A program made the position numbers and the translations under genes. This document shows positions 34,813 to 42,978 of a stretch of 64,000 nucleotides of DNA, one piece after another (within the stretch, counting starts at the first letter, position 1; every line of letters begins with the position of its first letter). The DNA comes from Snodgrassella alvi_G (GTDB lineage: Bacteria > Pseudomonadota > Gammaproteobacteria > Burkholderiales > Neisseriaceae), in assembly GCA_946478525.1 (NCBI GenBank), contig CAMLCH010000009.1, positions 1 to 64,000 of the forward strand, given 5' to 3'. The notes below the pieces were generated by a model. That model did no database searches and had not been told where the DNA came from. It saw nothing but the letters and a program-made list of their open reading frames with translations.

Positions 34813-35730
34813 TTAATTAGCTGGTTTTATCCACAACTTTTGATTTTTCTGATCAATTTTTACCTTATATTTTTTCAGAAAATTTATCCCCAACAAACCA
34901 TCTGACTCAAACTCTTTTGGCATATTATCCATAATAGCCACCTGAATGGATTGATTATTCATAGAAGGATTAGCCAAATAAACATTTAATATTTGGAGAT
35001 CGCCATTTTTATCCTGACGCAGAGTGGAAGAATCAGAATCAGTTATGGCTGAATTATTCCCGTTATTATTTTTTTCCGGCAGTGACCTACTGGCAATAAT
35101 ACTCATTGTGGCTCCAGTATCTAAAACCAAATTGTATTGTTTACTTTGATCGGTAACAGTAATAATTAACCCTTCTTGTGGATGATAGCGATAGGGCAAC
35201 ATCATCCATCCCTTGTCAGTACCGTCAAAATCATTGTCATCATCTACTATAATCTTTTTATGCGCAAAATCTAAAGTAATCGTATGATTTTTAAATAGCG
35301 CCAAACCCACTACGGGCAAATCATCATCCTGAGCGGGAGGTAGTTTTTCTGACGGATCACTGGAATATGCAAAACCCCATGGTTTGAGCTCGACTGCTTG
35401 AATATTCTCAAAATCAATACCATTAATATACACATGTTGAAGCAAATATTTAGATGCTGAAATAATATTTCCACTTAAATCCGTACTTAAATTATCGTCT
35501 TCTTGTTTCACTGCCTGTGGCAATTGTTGCAATGTATCTAAGGGTAAATGTAACGCTGTTTGAGACCCGGAATCAAACATAAATCTCTGTGATTTACCAT
35601 TTATATTTAATTTGACAATTGGAACTAAGGTATCCTTAGTCAGTTTTACTGGCAAAACAACTTCTTTGGCCATCGTCACATTCATAACAGTAGACAAAAT
35701 AACCAGTAAAAAGCCTGTTAATCGCATCAA
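34813..35730 (-). CDS. Exported retropepsin-like aspartyl protease family protein
   Basis: This 305-residue protein has a signal peptide (MMRLTGFLLVILSTVMNVTMA, 21 residues) and two aspartyl-protease-like half motifs in one chain: FMFDSGSQTALHL near residue 51 and LVLDTGATMSIIAS near residue 205. Each is followed by strands typical of the retropepsin-like fold, ending with GLLGINFLKKYKVKIDQKNQ. This matches the bacterial aspartyl-protease family in which one polypeptide supplies both halves. DSG and DTG are both compatible with activity. It is probably periplasmic, with unknown substrate. It lies 32 bases after the amino-acid ABC operon on the same strand. Confidence 0.8.
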   Translation of the reverse strand: MMRLTGFLLVILSTVMNVTMAKEVVLPVKLTKDTLVPIVKLNINGKSQRFMFDSGSQTALHLPLDTLQQLPQAVKQEDDNLSTDLSGNIISASKYLLQHVYINGIDFENIQAVELKPWGFAYSSDPSEKLPPAQDDDLPVVGLALFKNHTITLDFAHKKIIVDDDNDFDGTDKGWMMLPYRYHPQEGLIITVTDQSKQYNLVLDTGATMSIIASRSLPEKNNNGNNSAITDSDSSTLRQDKNGDLQILNVYLANPSMNNQSIQVAIMDNMPKEFESDGLLGINFLKKYKVKIDQKNQKLWIKPAN

Positions 35731-35762
35731 TAGTTCCTTTTAATAGAGTAAAATTTGTGAGT

Positions 35763-36542
35763 TTAATTTAACATTGAACTTAAAAATGCCTGAGTTCGCA
35801 TATGTTGAGGACTGGTAAAAAAGCTTCGGGCTTCTCCAGATTCCACGATTACGCCTTTATCCATAAATAACACCTTATTAGCTACCTCACGTGCAAAGCC
35901 CATTTCATGTGTCACGACCACCATGGTCATTTTATCTTCAGCCAGCTGCTGCATGGTTTTCAGAACTTCACCTGTCAATTCTGGATCTAATGCTGAAGTT
36001 GGCTCATCGAATAACATAATTTGTGGCTGCATAGCCAATGCCCGCGCAATCGCTACACGTTGTTTCTGCCCCCCGGAGAGCTGCGATGGATACGCATCTT
36101 GCTTATTCAACAACCCAACCTTTTTTAACAACTCTTGCGCCAAAGGCACAATCTGGTCTCGTTTCATCTTTTTCACCGTGATCGGTGCTTCAATCACATT
36201 CTGTAACACGGTCATATGGGGAAACAAATTAAATTGCTGAAAAACCATTCCCATACGGGCACAGATGTTCTTAATCTGTGCTTCAGAAACATACTGAGCC
36301 CGGTGGTGATTATTATTACGCACCAGAAAATCATTGCCAATGGCAATACTGCCAGCATCAATTTTTTCCAGATAATTCAGACAACGCAACAAAGTTGATT
36401 TACCTGAACCAGAAGATCCGATAATGGCAACTACCTCTGAGCGCGCTACCTGAATATCTACACCTTTCAAAACCTCAATATTGCCAAAAGATTTGTGAAT
36501 GTCGCGCGCATCTATCATTAGATCAGTCGTCGTAGCGTGCAT
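35763..36542 (-). CDS. Polar amino-acid ABC importer, ATP-binding protein
   Basis: This 259-residue ATPase of the His/Gln/Cys uptake family has Walker A IIGSSGSGKSTLLRCLNYLE near residue 36, Q-loop MVFQQFNLFPHMTVLQNV, signature LSGGQKQRVAIARALAMQP, Walker B IMLFDEPTSALDPEL and switch VVTHEMGFARE. It starts inside the permease gene's end (20-base overlap), so the two are translated together. It is the third gene of a binding protein-permease-ATPase order. The exact amino acid cannot be told from the sequence. Confidence 0.93.
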   Translation of the reverse strand: MHATTTDLMIDARDIHKSFGNIEVLKGVDIQVARSEVVAIIGSSGSGKSTLLRCLNYLEKIDAGSIAIGNDFLVRNNNHHRAQYVSEAQIKNICARMGMVFQQFNLFPHMTVLQNVIEAPITVKKMKRDQIVPLAQELLKKVGLLNKQDAYPSQLSGGQKQRVAIARALAMQPQIMLFDEPTSALDPELTGEVLKTMQQLAEDKMTMVVVTHEMGFAREVANKVLFMDKGVIVESGEARSFFTSPQHMRTQAFLSSMLN

Positions 36543-37167
36543 AGCGTTTCTCCATTTTCTGGAAGCCCCAGGTTAAAATCAGGGTCATAATCAGATAAAA
36601 CACAGCCGCCACCATAAACGGCATTAAACTAAATTCACGTTGCACCAGCTGGTAAGTTACACGCATTACATCCTGTAAAGCCAGCACATAAACCAGAGAT
36701 GTATCCTTTACCAGCGTAATCGTTTCATTACTAAGCGGTGGCAGAATTTTTTTCCACATTTGCGGTAATATTATCCGCCGCATAGTCTGCCCATAGCTCA
36801 TGCCCAGTGTTTTCGCAGCCTCATACTGCCCCTTACCCACTCCCTGAATACCGGCACGAAAAATTTCCGCAAAATAGGCAGCATAGTTCAGCACAAAAGC
36901 AACTACCGCTGTAGTATAAGCAGGTAAAATAATATTCACCGCCGGCAGCGCAAAATAAATAAAGAAAATCTGCAACATCAATGGTGTACCGCGCATCACC
37001 CAGATATAGAAATTAACCAGATAATCTAAAGCCTTAATTTTGGACAAACGCAGCAAAGCCAGTATCAGCCCCAGCGGAATAGACAATAACAGAGTAATGG
37101 CAAACAAACTGAGGGTAATTTTTGCCCCATTCCATAACTCAGGTAACATATTTAACACATAATTCAT
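36523..37167 (-). CDS. Polar amino-acid ABC importer, permease
   Basis: This 214-residue inner-membrane permease has about five helices. The EAA loop is EAAKTLGMSYGQTMRRIILP near residue 125, and other family segments are IWVMRGTPLMLQIFFIYFAL and NYAAYFAEIFRAGIQGVGKG. The ATG at 37167 has AAAGGA upstream and begins MNYVLNMLPELW, as in related permeases; a start 24 bases further upstream would lack these features. It lies downstream of the binding-protein gene, across a hairpin that may lower expression of permease and ATPase relative to the binding protein. Confidence 0.93.
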   Translation of the reverse strand: MNYVLNMLPELWNGAKITLSLFAITLLLSIPLGLILALLRLSKIKALDYLVNFYIWVMRGTPLMLQIFFIYFALPAVNIILPAYTTAVVAFVLNYAAYFAEIFRAGIQGVGKGQYEAAKTLGMSYGQTMRRIILPQMWKKILPPLSNETITLVKDTSLVYVLALQDVMRVTYQLVQREFSLMPFMVAAVFYLIMTLILTWGFQKMEKRYARYDD

Positions 37168-37189
37168 GTGTATTCCTTTAAACAACAAC

Positions 37190-37224
37190 AACGCTGCCTG
37201 AACAGATTGTATTCAGGCAGCGTT
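37190..37224 (-). terminator. Intercistronic hairpin (attenuating terminator)
   Basis: A perfect 13-bp stem AACGCTGCCTGAA / TTCAGGCAGCGTT with a 9-base loop lies between the binding-protein stop and the permease start. The arms carry GCTGCCTGAA, ten bases of the Simonsiella-type uptake sequence. There is no U-run, so partial termination or mRNA stabilisation is the likely effect. Confidence 0.7.
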
Positions 37225-37243
37225 GATTCCAGAGCAAAGACGC

Positions 37244-38050
37244 TTATTTAACCACGTCCTTACCGAACCATTTTGTCGCAATTTTAGCAGATGTACCATC
37301 AGCTTTCATACTGTCCAATGCTTTCTGGATTTTCTGTTGCAGCGCCTGATCTTCCTTACGGAAAGCAACACCATATTGTTCAGTACCAAAATTATCTTCT
37401 AATACTTTATATTCATTTGGTTTTTTGGCTACATAATAACGACCAACCACCTCATCTACCACCAATGCATCAACACGTTTGGCAGAAACATCCATTAAAG
37501 CAGTGACATTATCAGCATATTTTTTCAGTTCTTTAAAAGATTTAGCCACATTCGGGTCTGCTTCAACAGCTTCAACCGCACTACTACCATCCTGTACAGC
37601 GACAACTTTATCTGCCAGATCAGCCTTAGTACTAATGCCACCATCAGGACGTACCACAATAATCTGGTGATTATCCATATATGGCTTAGACAACAACAGC
37701 TGTTGCTGACGCTGAGGAGTAATCGTCAGACCATTCCATAACATATCCACTCGTTTACTGTTCAATTCGGATTCTTTTGCACTCCAATCAATCGGCTTAA
37801 GCTCAACAGTTAGCCCTGCCCGCTTTGCCGCTTCGCGAGCCATATCTATATCAAAGCCTACCAGCTCATTTTTTTCATCACGGAAGCCCATTGGTGGAAA
37901 ACTATCATCCAGCCCCATCACTACCAATGTATTGTTATCCTGCTGTGCTGAAGCAGAAGCAGGCGGCGTAGATGAAGACTTATCACCACAAGCAGCAAGG
38001 GCAAAAGCCAATACAGAACCATATAAAACCGACCTAATGATATTTTGCAT
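37244..38050 (-). CDS. Polar amino-acid ABC importer, substrate-binding lipoprotein
   Basis: This 268-residue type II periplasmic binding protein has a lipoprotein signal (LAFALAACGDKSSS, Cys21 lipidated) and a Ser/Ala-rich linker. The binding-domain markers are MGLDDSFPPMGFRDEKNELV, GFDIDMAREAAKRAG, SKRVDMLWNGLTITPQRQQQ and YGVAFRKEDQALQQKIQKAL. The segment DNHQIIVVRP fits the hinge. It is the first gene of the operon, and a hairpin after it could raise its level over the permease. The family covers Gln, His, Cys and Arg binders, so specificity is open. Confidence 0.92.
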   Translation of the reverse strand: MQNIIRSVLYGSVLAFALAACGDKSSSTPPASASAQQDNNTLVVMGLDDSFPPMGFRDEKNELVGFDIDMAREAAKRAGLTVELKPIDWSAKESELNSKRVDMLWNGLTITPQRQQQLLLSKPYMDNHQIIVVRPDGGISTKADLADKVVAVQDGSSAVEAVEADPNVAKSFKELKKYADNVTALMDVSAKRVDALVVDEVVGRYYVAKKPNEYKVLEDNFGTEQYGVAFRKEDQALQQKIQKALDSMKADGTSAKIATKWFGKDVVK

Positions 38051-39232
38051 AAAGAAGTTCCCGAAAAAGGAAAATTGACCATAACACTATACCCGATTTT
38101 TTTTCTACTTACATCTAATAAACAATGAATAATGTTTCATGTCTAGACAAAGCGAATTCATTAACACATGCAAAGGAAATACATTTACGACATTATTATA
38201 ATTGTGCTTTGAATTTTACAAGCAAGACAGAATGACAAATCGATTATCAGTAACCTATATGCTGTAGTAATTTAAAATCACATCAATGAATATTGACAGC
38301 CATTAATAACAACTGGAAATACCATAGAGCATTCTCCGTTACCATAAATTTCACAATAACCAGAATCATATTTTAGCCAATCTTAAGGCAAAGAATTTTC
38401 CCCTCAATTATGAAGCTTATCTGCATCAAACCAATATAATAACTTAAGCAAAAGATCATTATCTTTCTCTAATAAATAGTTAGTTATTCATGAAATCATT
38501 TAAATCTTAATTATTTTATTCTTTTGTATTGGTCATTTATGCTGGTTTATTAAAGTTCGCAATATAAGGCTATCAAGTAAAATTTTCTTCTGCCCGGTAA
38601 ATTATAATATTTTGTGCATCACACTTAATATCTTAAAACCTCAATGTACCAGCCAAGTTATTAAACCTTACTAAACACTTATATTAATAACAATCTATTT
38701 TTTAATTTTTGATTTAAAGAATTTATTTGAAAATATTTTTATGATTTATATTCTGATAGCTATTTATCAATTAAATTATTTGTCATTATTTAATTGCTTT
38801 ACTAAATACTACTGAGTTATTAGTATTATTTACTCGATTAATTTTTACATTAAACTTTAGATATAAAACTAATTCTCCATACCCTTAAGGTAAATACTTG
38901 GCTGATCAGAACGCAAATAGCCCGTGTGAATTTTTAACTGTTCATTTGTTTGAAATATTTTTAATATTTCCGTTATTTATCTTTTCAAATGATTACAGCT
39001 ATATACAACAATAATTTTTTAGATCATCATTAATACTTAATGTATTTTGCTTTAGTTATTATCTAAATAGCATAATTTTTTCTAATTTAGCTGTATCAGC
39101 CCTAAATTTCTATTATTTTCAAAAAAAATTTCCTTCAGCTTTCCAACTACTGAATGTAAATACAGCTTAATCATTTTGCTAGTTTCAGTTTTTTTAAATT
39201 TTCAATGGATTATTCTATGACCATACAGACAA
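38051..39232. other. 1.2-kb AT-rich desert
   Basis: No open frame with a start signal, no recognisable gene fragment, no tandem repeat and no RNA fold stands out. It separates the amino-acid importer from the end of the haem locus. The promoter of the importer operon must lie near 38051-38150. Confidence 0.5.
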
Positions 39233-39985
39233 TTATGCAGCCTGATCCATGCGAAAATATATTTTTCCATCCTCATCCATACGCCGGATTGGCCACTGAT
39301 AAACTTCACTCAATAATTGCGTTTGCATAACGTCATGTGGTGTTCCCGCGGCTACAATTTGTCCCTCATTTATCAGAACCACAAAATCAGAATAATTAGC
39401 AGCCATAGATAGATCATGTAATACCATTACTACCGCAAACCGATCATGATTCTGACGCAAATAATCCATCAGCCGGTGCTGATGACGAATATCCAGATGA
39501 TTACACGGTTCATCCAATAACAAAACCGAGGCATTTTGCAATAAAGCTCGTACCACATTCGCTCTTTGCTGTTCTCCGCCCGACAGACTACCGATACGTT
39601 GATCAGCTAAATCGCATAAATCGAAAACTTCCAGCAACTCTTTTAATTGCGGTAAAGGTGCTTTTACCGGCCGAAACCAGCCAGCATGATGTGCACAGCC
39701 CAATTGGACATATTCCGTGACGGTCAATGGCAAATTATATTGCCCATGCTGACCTACCCACGCAACCTGCCCTTTTTTCAGCTTACTGACTACCGCCTCG
39801 CCACGCAATTGCACCCCAGCGCCATGCAGCCCCAACAGAGCGCGCAATAAAGTAGACTTACCCGCACCATTTGGACCAATAATACTGATATGCTGATTAT
39901 CAGGTAAATTCAGTTCTTCAATTGCCAAAATACAACGTCCGCGTGGTTGAACACGGACATTACGAAGTGTGAATAACTTTTCCAT
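39233..39985 (-). CDS. hmuV: Haem ABC importer ATP-binding protein
   Basis: This 250-residue ATPase powers haem import from the periplasm. It has Walker A IIGPNGAGKSTLLRALLGLH near residue 36, signature LSGGEQQRANVVRALLQNA, Walker B VLLLDEPCNHLDIRHQ and switch VVMVLHDLSMAANY. The order receptor, HemS-like protein, binding protein, FecCD permease, this ATPase matches hmuRSTUV loci. It begins nine bases after the permease stop and ends the operon. Confidence 0.92.
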   Translation of the reverse strand: MEKLFTLRNVRVQPRGRCILAIEELNLPDNQHISIIGPNGAGKSTLLRALLGLHGAGVQLRGEAVVSKLKKGQVAWVGQHGQYNLPLTVTEYVQLGCAHHAGWFRPVKAPLPQLKELLEVFDLCDLADQRIGSLSGGEQQRANVVRALLQNASVLLLDEPCNHLDIRHQHRLMDYLRQNHDRFAVVMVLHDLSMAANYSDFVVLINEGQIVAAGTPHDVMQTQLLSEVYQWPIRRMDEDGKIYFRMDQAA

Positions 39986-39994
39986 AAGCTGTTT

Positions 39995-41002
39995 TTACCG
40001 ACGTAATGGTTGTAAAAACAACCATAAGAAAAATGGTCCACCTAATAAGGCAATGACAATACCAACAGGAATATCAACTGGATAACTTAGCCAGCGAGCA
40101 AAACTGTCTACGACTAATAAAAAAATAGCACCCGACCATGCAGACATCAGAATAATTCGCCGGCGACTGCCACCTCTTACTCGAGCAACCACATTGGGGA
40201 CCATCATACCGAGAAAACCGATAATACCAGCCAAAGATACCGCGGCCCCCGTTAAAAGCGCCACACCAACAACCGTCCACATACGTGTGCGTCCCACGGC
40301 AACGCCCATACTGATGGCAGTTTCGGTACCGAGCATTAAAATATCCAGATTACGACCAATGGCCATCAATATTGCCAGTCCAAGTAAAATCACACCCAGT
40401 GCATACCAAGGAGAAGTAAATCCAGCATCGGCCAGACTACCAGCCAACCAGTTGGTTGCACTACGCAGAACAATGTCATCGGACAGAAACAGAATCAGAC
40501 TAACTAAAGCACCGCAAAAAGAACTAATTACAAATCCCATCACCAATAAACCAAGCGTACCACCGCCCAGTAAACGATGAATAGCCAGAATCACCAGACA
40601 CACAATCAATGCGCCACAAAATGCCGCCATCGGTACAGTTATTCCGCCCAGACCAAATGCCAGCACCGTAATCACCCCTAGAGCGGCACCACCGGAAGTA
40701 CCAATCAAACTCGGATCTGCCAGCGGATTGTCGAATAAGGCTTGTAAAGCAGCACCACCCGCCGCCAGTGATGCACCGACCAATAAGGCCACCATCACCC
40801 GCGGCAGGCGGATATCCATAGTAATTTCATCCAGTGACTGTGGCCATTGCCAGCCTCCCAATCCAACTCCGAGGCAAAACCAACTCAAAGCCGCACTCAA
40901 AGCAATGGCTACTACAATCCACATCAGTTTAGACCAAATGGCATGCTCAGCCTTACTCAGTTCTGTTGAACCAGTCGTTTGCTGCAATTGAGTCATATTC
41001 AC
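39995..41002 (-). CDS. hmuU: Haem ABC importer permease (FecCD family)
   Basis: This 335-residue permease has about ten membrane helices. FecCD signatures include IRLPRVMVALLVGASLAAGG, ALFDNPLADPSLIGTSGGAA, IGFLGMMVPNVVARV and RRIILMSAWSGAIFLLVVDS, ending in GIVIALLGGPFFLWLFL. A GTG at 41002 overlaps the TGA of the binding-protein gene (GTGA); an ATG two codons later (40996) is the alternative. It forms the dimeric channel with HmuV and takes haem from HmuT. Confidence 0.93.
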   Translation of the reverse strand: MNMTQLQQTTGSTELSKAEHAIWSKLMWIVVAIALSAALSWFCLGVGLGGWQWPQSLDEITMDIRLPRVMVALLVGASLAAGGAALQALFDNPLADPSLIGTSGGAALGVITVLAFGLGGITVPMAAFCGALIVCLVILAIHRLLGGGTLGLLVMGFVISSFCGALVSLILFLSDDIVLRSATNWLAGSLADAGFTSPWYALGVILLGLAILMAIGRNLDILMLGTETAISMGVAVGRTRMWTVVGVALLTGAAVSLAGIIGFLGMMVPNVVARVRGGSRRRIILMSAWSGAIFLLVVDSFARWLSYPVDIPVGIVIALLGGPFFLWLFLQPLRR

Positions 41003-41787
41003 TTAGCCAATTGATGAATTTTGGTAATAATCTGCGGCGTATTTATGCCATAACGGAAAAGATCGTTGGCTGGCATAAAATAGATCTTCTGCTGTTTAGC
41101 TGCCGGGGAAACCGCTATTTCAGCACGTTTAGCAAATCCCTTCACCCCGCCCAACATTTTCGCATTGCGTGAGGCAATCAAAATCACATCTGGCTTGGCA
41201 GCTAGCCATGCTTCACGTGACATGGGTTTAAAACCTTCAATATTAGCAGCTGCATTGATACCACCCGCCTGCTGAATTAATTTATCAGCGGCAGTATTAC
41301 GTCCGGCGACATACCGGCCATCATAAGAAATCAAATATCGCTTGCCGGTTTTCGGTAATTGTTTGACCTGGCTTTGCCAGTTTTTGGCTAATGTTTCAGC
41401 CTGCGCAGATTTACCAATCAGCTTACCAATTTGCCGAATACCATTAGCATAACTTTCAATACTGTTATTGGGTTCCACATTCACTGCATTGATGCCCACA
41501 CGCTTTAAATTCGCGTAGATGGTAGACGGTTGCGCCATCCATGAACCCAGCACAATAGTGGGTTTTTTCGCTGCGATTGGTTCGACACTTAAACCATGGA
41601 ACAAGCCAATACTAGGGACATTTTTTAATGCCGGATTAGTGGCAGAAACATCACGTCCCACAACCTCATTAGCACTACCCAAAGCCACTACTACATCAGC
41701 CACATCTGAAGTCAAAGTAACAATGCGTGCAGCAGAGGCAAATGGAAGAACAACACTTAAAGTTACTGCTAACAATAATTTTTTCAT
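40999..41787 (-). CDS. hmuT: Haem-binding periplasmic protein
   Basis: This 262-residue class III binding protein has a signal peptide (MKKLLLAVTLSVVLPFASAA). It follows the layout of haem binders such as HmuT/ShuT: RIVTLTSDVADVVVALGSAN, VVGRDVSATNPALKNVPSIG, a long linking helix around ANGIRQIGKLIGKSAQ, YDGRYVAGRNTAADKLIQQA, and WLAAKPDVILIASRNAKMLG. It should deliver haem from the outer-membrane receptor to HmuUV. The gene follows the haem-handling protein by 92 bases and overlaps hmuU. Confidence 0.9.
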   Translation of the reverse strand: MKKLLLAVTLSVVLPFASAARIVTLTSDVADVVVALGSANEVVGRDVSATNPALKNVPSIGLFHGLSVEPIAAKKPTIVLGSWMAQPSTIYANLKRVGINAVNVEPNNSIESYANGIRQIGKLIGKSAQAETLAKNWQSQVKQLPKTGKRYLISYDGRYVAGRNTAADKLIQQAGGINAAANIEGFKPMSREAWLAAKPDVILIASRNAKMLGGVKGFAKRAEIAVSPAAKQQKIYFMPANDLFRYGINTPQIITKIHQLAK

Positions 41788-41879
41788 GATTTATCTCACT
41801 TAGCATACAAAGATAGCTGGCAGGTCTTTGATTGATAGAATATCCAATCCTGATAAACAGTTTAACCTGCCATTATTGC

Positions 41880-42917
41880 CTAATCAGCCAGCAAAGCATC
41901 CGTTAACTGATGCCAGCTTTGCATCTCATCGTTGCCTTCATCACGACGACCAAATATCTGGATAACTGTATTCCGGTTTTTATCAAAGCCTTCAAGACAG
42001 GTCACATAGCCTTCACTGATTGGTCTGCGTACTACCCATGTTTCGACAATTTCAGTATCACGAATATGTAAATCAAAACCCTCTTCAGGCACTTTTACAT
42101 CCAACACATTTAGATAACCATGAGAACGCACCACATTGTGTAGTTTACCAGTCTGAATTTGTACTAATCCACGATTGCCTACAAAAACCATTATTTCCAG
42201 CTGTTTTGCTTGCGCCTGTTGCAGTACTTTCTCCCAAACACTGCTATCCAGTAACTTAGTCTGGCCAGCTGGTGCATGACGATATGACTGCTGACGATCG
42301 ATATTAAATGTTTCCAATATACCGCCGAAATGATGAACATCTTTTAATTCATTCCAACGTTCCTGAAATGCCTGTTCGCGTTGCGCAGATAATGGCTCAG
42401 GAGCAGTTGCAGCTGTTACCGGCGCCGGCAAAAATTCAGGCTTACCTTCAGTACTAAATTCATCAATCAATGCCTGCCATGCATCCAGCTTACTGTCATC
42501 GCGCATAAATACCTTTTCAATATTCATGCCATACTCATCAAAAAACTGAATAGAACGCAGAGATTTGTCACCATAAACATTAATGGTGGCTAACGCATGG
42601 TGCCAGTGTTGTAGGAAGAAACGTAAATCCAGCTTACCGACATTTAAAGCCAGACCACTGCGCGCAGTCAGGGTGACATGTTCATATACACCAATTTTTT
42701 CATGTACCACAACATCGTTGCGCACTACACTCAATACTTCCCCCAGTGTTTCCAGCTTTAACACCAGTTCACGTATCCGGTTTCCTAAATAAATAGTATC
42801 CGGCGCATCAGCCACCAATGCCCCTTCGCTCACACCTAAATCTGCTGCACCCTGACGTGGGAAATACATCCCGTCCACTGTAGCCTTTTTATCCAGATAC
42901 TGTTGCCATAAATTCAT
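41880..42917 (-). CDS. hmuS: Haem-handling / haem-degrading protein HmuS (HemS family)
   Basis: This 345-residue cytoplasmic protein of the HemS/ChuS/HmuS family binds incoming haem and traffics or degrades it. The sequence shows the two internal half-repeats: one with ETLGEVLSVVRNDVVVHEKI and LNVGKLDLRFFLQHWHHALA, the other with QIQTGKLHNVVRSHGYLNVL and LHIRDTEIVETWVVRRPISE. The segment RQQSYRHAP near residue 210 contains a His placed like the haem ligand His196 of HemS. It lies between the receptor gene and hmuT, as in other hmu loci. Confidence 0.92.
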   Translation of the reverse strand: MNLWQQYLDKKATVDGMYFPRQGAADLGVSEGALVADAPDTIYLGNRIRELVLKLETLGEVLSVVRNDVVVHEKIGVYEHVTLTARSGLALNVGKLDLRFFLQHWHHALATINVYGDKSLRSIQFFDEYGMNIEKVFMRDDSKLDAWQALIDEFSTEGKPEFLPAPVTAATAPEPLSAQREQAFQERWNELKDVHHFGGILETFNIDRQQSYRHAPAGQTKLLDSSVWEKVLQQAQAKQLEIMVFVGNRGLVQIQTGKLHNVVRSHGYLNVLDVKVPEEGFDLHIRDTEIVETWVVRRPISEGYVTCLEGFDKNRNTVIQIFGRRDEGNDEMQSWHQLTDALLAD

Positions 42918-42978
42918 GATTGTTCCTTGTTACAATTACTATTGATCGTGGTTTAATAAATATCAGCAACACTTAACT

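Noticed and set aside
34555..39227. The 16-mer ATTCTATGACCATACA occurs at 34555-34570 and again at 39212-39227
   Set aside because: One chance match of this length is expected in 64 kb of AT-rich DNA, and the flanks do not align.
41819..41871. GGCAGGT...ACCTGCC inverted repeat between hmuS and hmuT
   Set aside because: Seven-base arms with a loop of about 40 bases are not a convincing terminator or regulator.
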